DNA of 64,000 nucleotides from Candidatus Micrarchaeota archaeon (GTDB lineage Archaea > Micrarchaeota > Micrarchaeia > Micrarchaeales > Micrarchaeaceae), in assembly GCA_028866575.1 (NCBI GenBank), contig JAGWHU010000001.1:64197-128196 (forward strand). Reading direction: 5' to 3'. Numbering within the stretch: position 1 is the stretch's first letter; every line of letters starts with the position of its first letter. A model generated the notes under the pieces. It had not been told where the DNA came from. It worked only from the letters and a program-made list of their open reading frames with translations, and did not search any database. The position numbers were made by a program, and so were the translations under genes. Below, one piece after another: positions 1 through 7,564 of this stretch.

Positions 1-8
1 GCAAGAGC

Positions 9-716
9 TTGATAAAAACCCATGCTAGCAAGAAAGAAAAGCAACCAAACAAAAAGTCCAGTCTGGCCAAGCAGCAGCCAAAATCAAAAGACGCCAAGTT
101 TTCAGGCAAGTCACCATTGCAAAAGAAAGTCAACAATAATGATGTTTCTGGCAGGAAGAGGGCAAACGTAAGCATACCCAAGCCTGACGAGGTAAAGGTG
201 GCTCTTGACACGCTACTGTCCAATGAGCATGCGATAGAGTACTTGAGGAAAAACGTAAGCAAGATGGCGGTTGACGTAATAGGAATGCTTGTTACCCCTA
301 AGACTGACGAGTATCTTGCCGAAGAGCTGGGGACCAAGATTAATGCCATAAGGCGCATTCTCAACATAATGCAGGGCTATGGAATAACCAACTACTACAT
401 ATCGAAGAACACTAAGGGTTGGCTCTCCTTCGCGTGGTACATAAACACAAGCAAGCTTCCCCCATTTCTGGAGTATGTCGAGGGCATGGAAAGGGAAAAG
501 TCCATAGTCAACGACACGTGCAACGACTACTTTGTATGTGAGGAATGCTACAAAAGCGACAGGTTCGTATTCACATTTGATTCCGCCTTCGAGAACAGCT
601 TCAAGTGCAACAACTGCGGAAACAACCTGAACAGGATGGACAGGATCGAGGCAGAACTCCTTGTAAACAACAGCAGGAAAAACCAGATGCAACCCACAAA
701 CGTTCGCCCAGCCTGA
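9..716 (+). CDS. tfe: Transcription factor E (TFE), alpha subunit
   Basis: This is the archaeal homologue of the TFIIE alpha subunit, which helps RNA polymerase open and hold promoter DNA. A winged-helix region spans about residues 60-150. A C-terminal zinc ribbon is visible as CEEC at 177-180 and CNNC at 200-203. The first ~55 residues are a Lys/Gln/Ser-rich extension not usual for TFE, which is normally about 170-190 residues. The start used is TTG at 9, so close to the window edge that a start further upstream cannot be excluded. It lies 4 nt before the Pcc1 gene, suggesting co-transcription. The family call is firm; the exact start is not. Confidence 0.88.
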   Translation: MIKTHASKKEKQPNKKSSLAKQQPKSKDAKFSGKSPLQKKVNNNDVSGRKRANVSIPKPDEVKVALDTLLSNEHAIEYLRKNVSKMAVDVIGMLVTPKTDEYLAEELGTKINAIRRILNIMQGYGITNYYISKNTKGWLSFAWYINTSKLPPFLEYVEGMEREKSIVNDTCNDYFVCEECYKSDRFVFTFDSAFENSFKCNNCGNNLNRMDRIEAELLVNNSRKNQMQPTNVRPA

Positions 717-720
717 TAAA

Positions 721-1011
721 ATGCCAAGAGAAGCAGTCAATCCTCTCAAACTTGATCTTGTCATACGTAAAACCGACGAAGTCAACTACTCAAAAATACT
801 TGGGGATAACAAAAGGCACAGGAGAAGCGCGATAAGCATACGCGAGAATGGGAAAATGCTCATCATAGAAATAAAAGCCAGCGACCTCACCGCGTTAAGG
901 GCCTCGGCCAACTCCATACTCAGGAACCTCCAGGTAATAAACGCGACAAGGCTGGGATATCCAAGAAAAGGGAAAGTGGTAAGTGCAAATGGCAACAGGA
1001 AACACCCGTAA
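721..1011 (+). CDS. pcc1: KEOPS complex subunit Pcc1
   Basis: Pcc1 is the small dimerising subunit of KEOPS, the complex that makes the universal t6A modification of ANN-decoding tRNAs together with Kae1 and Bud32. The 96-residue protein has the typical Pcc1 arrangement of a beta hairpin followed by a helix carrying the pattern LRASANSILRNL near residue 60. It starts with ATG 4 nt after the TFE stop, and its end overlaps the start of the next gene by about 20 nt. Its partners Kae1 and Bud32 are encoded together about 58 kb downstream in this window. The call rests on length and pattern recognition. Confidence 0.8.
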   Translation: MPREAVNPLKLDLVIRKTDEVNYSKILGDNKRHRRSAISIRENGKMLIIEIKASDLTALRASANSILRNLQVINATRLGYPRKGKVVSANGNRKHP

Positions 1012-1780
1012 AATCAAATTGATCGTTGCGGATCTCGATGGCACGATATCAATAAGCAAGCAGCACATAGACAAGGAAATGTCAAATCTGCTCGGCGAAC
1101 TGCTCAAATACAAGGACTTTGCACTGATATCTGGCGGATCATACAACCAGTTCCGCAACCAGTTTCTTGACGGGCTGAAAATAGGGGAAGATGCAAGCAG
1201 GCTTTCCAGGCTCTACCTTTTCCCAACGTGCGCAACATCCATGTACGTAACAAGAAATGGCTCGTGGAAAAAATTATACGGGGAAAAATTACCTACTAAT
1301 GTAAAGAAAGAAATATACTCTGCATTGGACAAAGCGCTTGCCGAATGCAATTTCAAAAAACCAGGAACGATTTACGGCGAGCTTGTGGAAGACAGGGAAA
1401 CGCAGGTCACATTCTCTGCTTTGGGTCAGCTCGCTCCTATAGAGCTTAAGCAAGAATGGGATCCGCAAAGGCTGAAGCGCAAGCGGATACTGAAGCATCT
1501 CGCCAAGCACCTGCCGAAAGGATACGTGGCGAAAATCGGCGGCACCACATCCATAGACGTAACTAAGAAGGGCATTGACAAGGCATACGGGATACGTAAG
1601 ATAATGGAGAAGCTAGGCTATGGGAGAAGCGAAATACTGTTCATAGGCGACATGCTTCAAAAAGGGGGAAACGACTACCCTGTTAAGGCAACAAGGGTAA
1701 GATGCATGGAAGTAAAGAATCCTGAAGAAACAAAAACAATAATCAGGGCAATCATATCAGAGTCTGCCGGCCAGAAATAA
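989..1780 (+). CDS. HAD-superfamily phosphatase, phosphomannomutase-like (type IIB)
   Basis: A HAD-fold protein resembling eukaryotic-type phosphomannomutase. It has the nucleophile motif DLDGT near residue 16 and a SGGS motif near residue 46. Further on are the cap-like GTIYGELVEDRETQVTFS segment and a C-terminal IGGTTSIDVTKKGIDK motif in which GIDK resembles the conserved lysine loop. GDML supplies the acidic metal site. In the family such enzymes act on hexose phosphates; the substrate here is inferred. ATG at 989 is preferred, with GTG at 983 possible. The gene overlaps Pcc1. It could instead be a sugar-phosphate phosphatase, but HAD membership is secure. Confidence 0.75.
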   Translation: MATGNTRKIKLIVADLDGTISISKQHIDKEMSNLLGELLKYKDFALISGGSYNQFRNQFLDGLKIGEDASRLSRLYLFPTCATSMYVTRNGSWKKLYGEKLPTNVKKEIYSALDKALAECNFKKPGTIYGELVEDRETQVTFSALGQLAPIELKQEWDPQRLKRKRILKHLAKHLPKGYVAKIGGTTSIDVTKKGIDKAYGIRKIMEKLGYGRSEILFIGDMLQKGGNDYPVKATRVRCMEVKNPEETKTIIRAIISESAGQK

Positions 1781-1782
1781 CC

Positions 1783-2250
1783 TCAATTGCCGTCAATTAG
1801 ATCTACTGAATGTTTCACTACTACTTTGTTTTCTTTATCGTAATAAAAATCAGCGTCGAACCTGTCGCCCTTCAGCATGTATTCAATCCAGTATATGTCA
1901 TCATCCCACATGTCATTTAACGGAAGGCTCCCAACATCGAACCACTTCAATTCCCCCTCATCTGTCTGCTTCAATTCGCCACTGAAGCTTTTCGTGGAAA
2001 ACAGGTGAACGGAAAAGCTCAGCTCTTCTTTGCCATCCATGTGAAAATTCAGTTTCCCGTGCTTGAACAAGCCGTCAACAACCAAACCTGTTTCTTCGAA
2101 TACCTCACGCGTTGCGCAATGCTCGACTGTTTCCCCATCGTCTATCTTGCCGCCGAGGCCATTCCACTTGTCCTTGCTTACTCCTCTCGTTGCTTTTTTC
2201 AGGAGAAGCATCTTTCCATTAAAAATATGACAGAGTGTAAAATCCCCCAC
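1783..2250 (-). CDS. NUDIX hydrolase, MTH1-like (8-oxo-dGTP diphosphatase type)
   Basis: The Nudix box is complete, running from GGKIDDGETVEHC to REVFEETGL at about residues 33-57, with the catalytic RE..EE residues. The WNGLGGK lead-in and the C-terminal DDDIYW segment resemble MTH1-type enzymes that remove oxidised purine nucleotides from the pool, so a sanitising role is likely but inferred. It begins with GTG at 2250. The AT-rich stretch just upstream (about 2265-2280) could be a promoter shared divergently with the CMP kinase gene. It is convergent with the HAD gene, with only 2 nt between stops. Confidence 0.85.
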   Translation of the reverse strand: MGDFTLCHIFNGKMLLLKKATRGVSKDKWNGLGGKIDDGETVEHCATREVFEETGLVVDGLFKHGKLNFHMDGKEELSFSVHLFSTKSFSGELKQTDEGELKWFDVGSLPLNDMWDDDIYWIEYMLKGDRFDADFYYDKENKVVVKHSVDLIDGN

Positions 2251-2311
2251 AGAATTACCAAAGGTAAAGATATTATATTAAAAAAAAACTAATAATTGTT
2301 ACGGTGAACTG

Positions 2312-2869
2312 GTGCACAATTACAAAAGCATAGTGATCTCTGGACTGCCGGCATCCGGCAAATCCACTTTAGTGAGGGCGCTAGCAAAGGATTACAACAT
2401 GCCTACGTATTCGGCAGGGGACACGCTCAAGGCAATGTACGCACGAATGCACCCTGAAAAGGAAATAACATTCGAGGAATTTTGGAGGAAAATGAGCCTC
2501 GAGGAAAACAGGAAATTCGACGAGGGGCTCAAGGCAATGTTCGAGGATAACTCTCTCGTGGGCGATTCAAGATACACGTCGTACCTGGACAGGACAAAAT
2601 GCATGCTTGTTTTTGTAAGCGCAGACATGAAAACAAGGTCGTTACGCGCCCTTCTCAGAAGCGAGTATGAGGGCATGACTGTTGAAAGCGTGTCAAAAGT
2701 GCTAAGGATGAGGGAGGAGGACGAGCTCAAGACGGGCATAGGGCTGTTCGGTATAGACTATAGGGATCCGGGGCAGTACCACATAACGATGAATTCTGGC
2801 ATGCTCTCCATAAGGCAGGAAGTTGACACAATAAAAGCCGCATTCGAGTCAAAAACCATCCATCTGTGA
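2312..2869 (+). CDS. cmk: Cytidylate kinase-like P-loop nucleotide kinase
   Basis: A small kinase of the archaeal CMP/adenylate-kinase type that would phosphorylate (d)CMP for pyrimidine nucleotide supply. It has a P-loop GLPASGKST at about residues 11-19 and an AGDT substrate segment near 36. A lid-like arginine region RMREEDE lies near 130, followed by FGIDYRDP as in archaeal CMP kinases. The GTG start at 2312 is supported by GGTG exactly 5 nt upstream, the spacing used by many genes in this window. It is followed by the promoter of the ribosomal operon; CMP kinase genes often lie near ribosomal genes in archaea. Confidence 0.78.
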   Translation: MHNYKSIVISGLPASGKSTLVRALAKDYNMPTYSAGDTLKAMYARMHPEKEITFEEFWRKMSLEENRKFDEGLKAMFEDNSLVGDSRYTSYLDRTKCMLVFVSADMKTRSLRALLRSEYEGMTVESVSKVLRMREEDELKTGIGLFGIDYRDPGQYHITMNSGMLSIRQEVDTIKAAFESKTIHL

Positions 2870-2921
2870 CGCATTTTCAAAAAGGCGTTATTTACTTCTG
2901 CAAATCGCCCCAAAAGCTAAG

Positions 2922-2939
2922 GTATATAAAAATATATAC
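2922..2939 (+). promoter_or_regulatory. Palindromic TATA region before the ribosomal operon
   Basis: A perfect inverted repeat, GTATATA-AAAA-TATATAC, covers a TATA-box-like sequence about 100 nt upstream of the L3 start. It is the only strong TATA-like element in the gap between CMP kinase and L3. The symmetry would allow a dimeric regulator to compete with TBP, but no regulator is identified. Confidence 0.55.
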
Positions 2940-2987
2940 AAGAATATATTAAGCTGAATATAAAGCCTCGGAAGAAAACCATTACGG

Positions 2988-3014
2988 AAAGATCGGTAAA
3001 AGGGATCTTTTTTT
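2988..3014 (+). terminator. Hairpin plus T tract in the ribosomal operon leader (attenuator or terminator)
   Basis: AAAGATC (2988-2994) pairs perfectly with GATCTTT (3004-3010) across a 9-nt loop, and the stem runs into seven consecutive T residues ending at 3014. It lies downstream of the likely promoter and 29 nt upstream of the L3 start, so it could attenuate the operon. Alternatively it ends transcripts coming from the CMP kinase gene. Confidence 0.45.
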
Positions 3015-3042
3015 AGGCACTTAATAAAACGCAAGGTCTATT

Positions 3043-4005
3043 ATGCACAGAGGTTCTTTGCAGTATTGGCAGCACAGACGCGCAAGGGGGCGCATGCCCA
3101 GAGTGCGCTCTGCACAAGACGGCATAAAAGAGCCAGTCCTGGCAAACTTCGTTGCATACAAGGTCGGGATGGCGCATCTGGCGATGGTTGACGATTCAGA
3201 ATCCCCGTCAAAGAACATGGAGATAAGCGTGCCATGCACGATACTGGAGGTGCCGCGTGTAGAAATGTACGGTGCAAGATTCTACACAAAAGACGAAAAC
3301 GGATACAAGAAGATAGCCCTTGAGCTCCACGACAAGGAGGTCTCGAAGAAGCTCAAGGAAAAGAAGCTCAAGAACGACGAAACGAAGCTGGGCCAGATCA
3401 AGGATGGCATAGGCACATATTCGGCAATAACGGCCCTTCTTGTGGCTTACCCGAAGGACGTGAAGGTAGGGCAGCACCATACTATGAGGTTCGAATCTGC
3501 CATAGGCGGCACAAAGGAGGAAAAGCTCAGCTTCATAAGCGCTAAGCTTGGAAGGGAGGTAAAGCCATCTGACATATTCAAGAGCGGGGAGTTCATAGAC
3601 ATATCCTCGGTGACTAAGGGTAAGGGCTGGCAGGGAACCATCAAGAGGTTCGGGACTGCAAGGCTCTATCACAAAGCAACGAACAAGGTGAGGCACGTAG
3701 GGACGCTCGGCCCGTTCACCCCTGGAAAGGTTCTTTTCACCGTGCCGCAAGCTGGGCAGCTGGGATTCAACTACAGGACAGAGACAAACAAGCGCATACT
3801 CAAGCTAGGCAGCGCATCGGACGCAAAGGAAGTAAACCCAAAATCCGGGTTCATAAACTACGGCAACGTCAAGAATGACTACATAATAGTTAAGGGCTCT
3901 GTGGGCGGCCCTGCAAAAAGGCTTGTAAGACTAAGGAAGTCATCCACGAGAAACAGCAAGGGCATAAAGGAGCCCAAGATAAACCAGATATCAACTAACG
4001 CTTGA
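3043..4005 (+). CDS. rpl3: 50S ribosomal protein L3 (uL3)
   Basis: First gene of the ribosomal block. L3 sits near the peptidyl-transferase centre and is an early large-subunit assembly protein. The 320-residue archaeal/eukaryotic-type sequence begins with HRGSLQYWQHRRARG (the HRPRRGS-type N-terminus) and contains VTKGKGWQGTIKRFG and RHVGTLGPFTPGKV, the conserved core loops. It starts with ATG at 3043 after AAGGTC. It ends just ahead of L4, opening the archaeal-order run L3-L4-L23-L2-S19-L22-S3. Confidence 0.97.
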   Translation: MHRGSLQYWQHRRARGRMPRVRSAQDGIKEPVLANFVAYKVGMAHLAMVDDSESPSKNMEISVPCTILEVPRVEMYGARFYTKDENGYKKIALELHDKEVSKKLKEKKLKNDETKLGQIKDGIGTYSAITALLVAYPKDVKVGQHHTMRFESAIGGTKEEKLSFISAKLGREVKPSDIFKSGEFIDISSVTKGKGWQGTIKRFGTARLYHKATNKVRHVGTLGPFTPGKVLFTVPQAGQLGFNYRTETNKRILKLGSASDAKEVNPKSGFINYGNVKNDYIIVKGSVGGPAKRLVRLRKSSTRNSKGIKEPKINQISTNA

Positions 4006-4010
4006 TTTTC

Positions 4011-4784
4011 ATGAAAGAAGCTGAAATACTATCATTGGACGGCAAGGTGAAGGGCAAGATGCCACTGCCGGGAATATTCGAAATCATGGTAAAGCCTGAG
4101 CTGATAAGAAGGGCTGTCATAGCCGAGAACACGAAGGCACTCCAGCCCCAGGGGCACTTCCCACTTGCTGGAATGCAGACATCAGCAAGGTACTATGGAA
4201 AGATGAACTCATACAGGAGCGGAAGGCACATGGGAAACGCCATAAGGCCAAGGCAGAAGCTCGGTGCTGGCGTACAGGGGCAGGTAAGGAGGATACCGTC
4301 TGCAACAAAAGGCAAAAGGGCGCACCCCCACCTGATAGAAAAGACGATGGAAGAGGCCATAAACAAGAAAGAGTACCAAAGAGCCCTTGCCAGCGCAATA
4401 TCAGCAACCTGCCGCGCCGCAAATTCAACGCCCCTAATAGTTACCGATGACATAGAATCAATAAGCAAGACCAAGGAAATGCTGAAGGTTCTGGGCAGCC
4501 TTAAGCTATCTGAAGAAATAAACAAAGGCAAAAATTCCAAACTTAGGAAGGGGCTGAGGCGCTCCTCGCGTATGAAGCGATATCCTAAGTCGATATTGCT
4601 GGTTGTCGGCAAGGAAACCCCGGCAATCAAGTCCGCAAGGAACATAGCAGGGGTCGATGCATGTACAACTTCCACCATAACGGCGAACCTTCTGGCCCCT
4701 GGGGGAAATCCAGGGAGGGTAACAGTATGGAGCGAGAATGCCGTAAACGGCATAGAAGAGTCTATAAAGAAGCAAAGACCATAA
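4011..4784 (+). CDS. rpl4: 50S ribosomal protein L4 (uL4)
   Basis: Archaeal-type L4, whose extended loop lines the exit tunnel. It has the N-terminal LSLDGKVKGKMPLP, the loop region with SYRSGRHMGNAIRPRQK and GQVRRIPSATKGKRAHPH, and the C-terminal LAPGGNPGRVTVWSE. I place the start at ATG 4011, which matches where archaeal L4 proteins begin. A TTG at 4002 would add three residues and overlap the L3 stop. L4 is known to autoregulate ribosomal operons in some bacteria; nothing here shows that directly. Confidence 0.96.
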   Translation: MKEAEILSLDGKVKGKMPLPGIFEIMVKPELIRRAVIAENTKALQPQGHFPLAGMQTSARYYGKMNSYRSGRHMGNAIRPRQKLGAGVQGQVRRIPSATKGKRAHPHLIEKTMEEAINKKEYQRALASAISATCRAANSTPLIVTDDIESISKTKEMLKVLGSLKLSEEINKGKNSKLRKGLRRSSRMKRYPKSILLVVGKETPAIKSARNIAGVDACTTSTITANLLAPGGNPGRVTVWSENAVNGIEESIKKQRP

Positions 4785-4795
4785 TGGTGTAATCA

Positions 4796-5047
4796 ATGAG
4801 CATATTAAGGTATCCTCTGGCAACAGAAAAGTCCGTAGGCATAGTCGACAGGGGAAACACCATAACATACGTGGTGGACCAAAGGGCTTCAAAAAAGGAG
4901 ATAAAGGCCGAATTCGAAAAGAGCTTCAACGTGAAGGTTAAGAGCATAAACATAATCAACATGCCGAAAAATGCCAAGAAGGCATTCATTAAACTGGCCA
5001 AGGGGTACAATGCGACCGACGTGGCGCTTAAACTGAAACTGGTGTAA
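4796..5047 (+). CDS. rpl23: 50S ribosomal protein L23 (uL23)
   Basis: L23 lies at the tunnel exit and forms part of the docking site for SRP and other nascent-chain factors. The 83-residue protein has the standard archaeal length and opening, LRYPLATEKSV, followed by the ferredoxin-like core and a FIKLAKGYNATDVA end. The start is ATG at 4796 with GGTG 6 nt upstream. It is spaced 11 nt from L4 and 4 nt from L2, so it is co-transcribed with both. Confidence 0.96.
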   Translation: MSILRYPLATEKSVGIVDRGNTITYVVDQRASKKEIKAEFEKSFNVKVKSINIINMPKNAKKAFIKLAKGYNATDVALKLKLV

Positions 5048-5051
5048 ACAT

Positions 5052-5762
5052 ATGCCTAAAAAGCTCAGACAGCAGAGGAGGGGCAAGGGAAGCAACGTGT
5101 ACGGCAAGCTTCCTGGGACGTTTGACATCAGCGTAAGCTATCCTGGTTCTGGAAAGGACATTACCGGCGAGGTCATAGGGATGGTGAACCACACGGGCCA
5201 TTCCGCGCCATTGATGGAGATACTCTACGAGGACATGGAAACAGGGTACCTGCTTGCGCCTGAAGGCATAAAGATAGGCGACAAGGTAAGAATAGGGAAG
5301 TCCCCCGATTATTCATTGGGCAGCGTGGTTGCTATAGGCGACATACCTGAGGGTACCCCGATATACAACGTGGAATCAAATCCCGGCGACGGGGGAAAGC
5401 TGGTGAGGAGCGCCGGCGGCACGGCATACGTATCAGTGCATCTGCAAGGCAAAACCACAATAACGCTGCCGTCTAAGTCAATGCTAACCCTGAAAAACGA
5501 ATGCAGGGCCCAGCTGGGCGTTCTTGCATCTGGTGGCATGACAGACCAGCCGATAGTAAAGGCCGGGAAGAACCACTACATAATGCATGCGATAAACAGG
5601 ACATGGCCGGTTATAAGGGGCGTAAAGATGAATCCTGTGGATCATCCGTTCGGGGGTAAGCAGCACCACAAGGGCAAGAGCAGCATGACTTCCAGGAATG
5701 CACCGCCAGGAAGGAAAGTGGGGCATATCGCAGCCAGAAGGGTGGGAAGGAGGAAGAGATGA
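5052..5762 (+). CDS. rpl2: 50S ribosomal protein L2 (uL2)
   Basis: L2 is a core large-subunit protein needed for subunit joining and peptidyl-transferase structure. The 236-residue sequence is normal archaeal length. It contains GTPIYNVESNPGDGGKLVRSAG and, near the C-terminus, the highly conserved MNPVDHPFGGKQHHKGKS region with the histidine near the active centre. ATG at 5052 follows GGTG. It ends 4 nt before the S19 start. Confidence 0.97.
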   Translation: MPKKLRQQRRGKGSNVYGKLPGTFDISVSYPGSGKDITGEVIGMVNHTGHSAPLMEILYEDMETGYLLAPEGIKIGDKVRIGKSPDYSLGSVVAIGDIPEGTPIYNVESNPGDGGKLVRSAGGTAYVSVHLQGKTTITLPSKSMLTLKNECRAQLGVLASGGMTDQPIVKAGKNHYIMHAINRTWPVIRGVKMNPVDHPFGGKQHHKGKSSMTSRNAPPGRKVGHIAARRVGRRKR

Positions 5763-5766
5763 TATC

Positions 5767-6159
5767 ATGGTAGAGAGGATCGCATTTAGGGGAATGACGC
5801 CAACGCAGGTATCCGACATGAGCTTTGAGCAGTACCTGAAGCTGGTCAATTCAAGGGAAAGGAGGGCCATAAAGAGAAACCACCTTGAATTCAAGGAGCT
5901 CAACGAAAAAATCGAGAAGTACAAGAAGAACGGGATAAGCAAGCCGATAAGGACCCACGTCAGGGAAGCGGTGATACTTCCTTCATGGATAGGGATGAAG
6001 CTCGAAGTACATTCTGGCAAGGAATTCAAGCAGTTGGTGATAACTGCAAACATGCTGGGCCACAGGCTCGGCGAATATGCATATTCAACGAAGCGCGTGC
6101 TTCACTCGGCTCCCGGAATAAGGGCAACAAGAGGTAGCAAGTTCCTTGCGGTGAAATAA
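5767..6159 (+). CDS. rps19: 30S ribosomal protein S19 (uS19)
   Basis: S19 binds 16S rRNA in the head of the small subunit near the A site. The open frame could begin inside L2, but the proper start is ATG at 5767, giving 130 residues that begin MVERIAFRGMTPTQ as in archaeal/eukaryotic S15e-type S19. Conserved segments include THVREAVILPSWIG and LGHRLGEYAYSTKRV. A GATGATATC sequence upstream of the ATG serves as ribosome-binding site. The gene ends directly against the TTG start of L22. Confidence 0.96.
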   Translation: MVERIAFRGMTPTQVSDMSFEQYLKLVNSRERRAIKRNHLEFKELNEKIEKYKKNGISKPIRTHVREAVILPSWIGMKLEVHSGKEFKQLVITANMLGHRLGEYAYSTKRVLHSAPGIRATRGSKFLAVK

Positions 6160-6876
6160 TTGAGGTATTCATACAATCTCGACAGGAAGGGGATAGTCTT
6201 TGCCAGCGGGCACGATATCAACGCGAGCTTCAAGGACCTGTGCGCGGTATGCGACGCAATAAGGTACAGGCCAGTCCCATCTGCGCTAAGGATCCTTGAC
6301 GGCGTGATAGACGGCGGGATGGCCATAGAATTCAGAAGGCACAACAAGTACATGGGCTCAAGGCACGAGCTCCACGGGAAGAAGGGCAGGTATCCTAAAA
6401 AATGCGCGTCGATAGTCAAGAAGGTGCTTGTTAACAGCGCGGCAAATGCCAGGGGCAAGGGCGAGGACCCAGATTACATGTATGTGGTTCACGCATCTGC
6501 AAACAAGACATACGAGGTCATGCGAATACCGTCAAAAGGCACAAGGGCGGTAAGATCCGGCGGATACGGATATACGAAGATGCGAAGGAGCAATCTCGAC
6601 TTTGCCAAGTTGGAAATAGGGATAGCTGAGAAGGGCAAGCTGGAGCTTGGGGCAAGGATGAAGAGGGCGCTCGCCTCGACGAGCAAAATGGAGAAGATAG
6701 TTGAGAAGCCGGCCGTAAACGCAAAGCAGCAGAAGAAAGAAACCACAAAGGCTACGGAAAAGCCTGCAACGCAAAAGAAGCCCCCGGAAGTCCCGAAGCC
6801 GGCAAAGGAAGCGAAGGCCAATAACAATACTGTAAAAGAAAGCGATCAAAAAGGCGATGGAACTAAAAAGGTGTAA
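6160..6876 (+). CDS. rpl22: 50S ribosomal protein L22 (uL22) with a long low-complexity tail
   Basis: L22 lines the exit tunnel with its hairpin loop. Residues 1 to about 150 form the normal archaeal L22, including GKKGRYPKKCASIVKKVL and VHASANKTYEVMRIPSKGTRAV. From about 165 to 238 there is an added tail rich in Lys, Pro, Ala, Glu and Thr, predicted disordered, which archaeal L22 proteins usually lack. TTG at 6160 directly follows the S19 stop and has GGTG 6 nt upstream. It ends 2 nt before S3. Confidence 0.94.
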   Translation: MRYSYNLDRKGIVFASGHDINASFKDLCAVCDAIRYRPVPSALRILDGVIDGGMAIEFRRHNKYMGSRHELHGKKGRYPKKCASIVKKVLVNSAANARGKGEDPDYMYVVHASANKTYEVMRIPSKGTRAVRSGGYGYTKMRRSNLDFAKLEIGIAEKGKLELGARMKRALASTSKMEKIVEKPAVNAKQQKKETTKATEKPATQKKPPEVPKPAKEAKANNNTVKESDQKGDGTKKV

Positions 6877-6878
6877 AC

Positions 6879-7502
6879 TTGGCAATAGAGACTAAATTCA
6901 TAGACGATTCGCTCATAAAGCTGAACATATCAAAGTACCTTGGCAGGGAGCTGTCAAGGGCGGGATTCTCAAGGGTAGAAATACAAAAGACCCCAATACT
7001 CACCAGGATAACCGTATACGTGCTGAATCCCGGAAGGGTCATAGGGAGGGGAGGCCGCACGATAGACATCATAACAGAGGCAATAAAGACCAGGTTCAAG
7101 GTTGAGAACCCGCAGATAAACGTGATGAAGGTCGAGAACAAGATGCTTGAGCCGCTACTTGTGGCAAAGAACATAGCTGAGAAGCTGGAAAGGGGGATGA
7201 ATGCCAGAAGGATAATACAGTCCACGCTCAGGGAGATAGTTGGCAACGGGGCCCTAGGCGCTGAGATAATAGCGAGCGGCAAGCTTGCAGCCAAGGGCGC
7301 CAGGGCGAAGTCCATAAGGAAGAGCCTGGGATACATACCGAAGGCCGGGGACGTGACCGAGCTCGTGAAGGAGGCCAATGCTACCGCATACCCGAAATAC
7401 GGGGCTATAGGTGTAAGGGTAAGGATAGTTCCTCCCGGGACTGTATTCCCTGACAGGGAGATAAAGCCTATAGAGATTCCAAGATCTATACTGAACAGCT
7501 AA
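6879..7502 (+). CDS. rps3: 30S ribosomal protein S3 (uS3)
   Basis: S3 forms part of the mRNA entry channel. The N-terminal type II KH domain carries the signature VIGRGGRTID near residues 54-63. The C-terminal S3 domain contains ARRIIQSTLREIVGNGALGAE and a GAIGVRVRIVPPGT end. TTG at 6879 is supported by GGTG 5 nt upstream. It is the last gene of this ribosomal block: the usual next genes, L29 and SUI1, are about 52 kb away and S17-L14 are not in the window. Confidence 0.96.
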   Translation: MAIETKFIDDSLIKLNISKYLGRELSRAGFSRVEIQKTPILTRITVYVLNPGRVIGRGGRTIDIITEAIKTRFKVENPQINVMKVENKMLEPLLVAKNIAEKLERGMNARRIIQSTLREIVGNGALGAEIIASGKLAAKGARAKSIRKSLGYIPKAGDVTELVKEANATAYPKYGAIGVRVRIVPPGTVFPDREIKPIEIPRSILNS

Positions 7503-7564
7503 GCACGGGCCAAGGCTAATAATGCTTCGGCACATATCATCTATGGAAACAGGGTCGAATAAAC

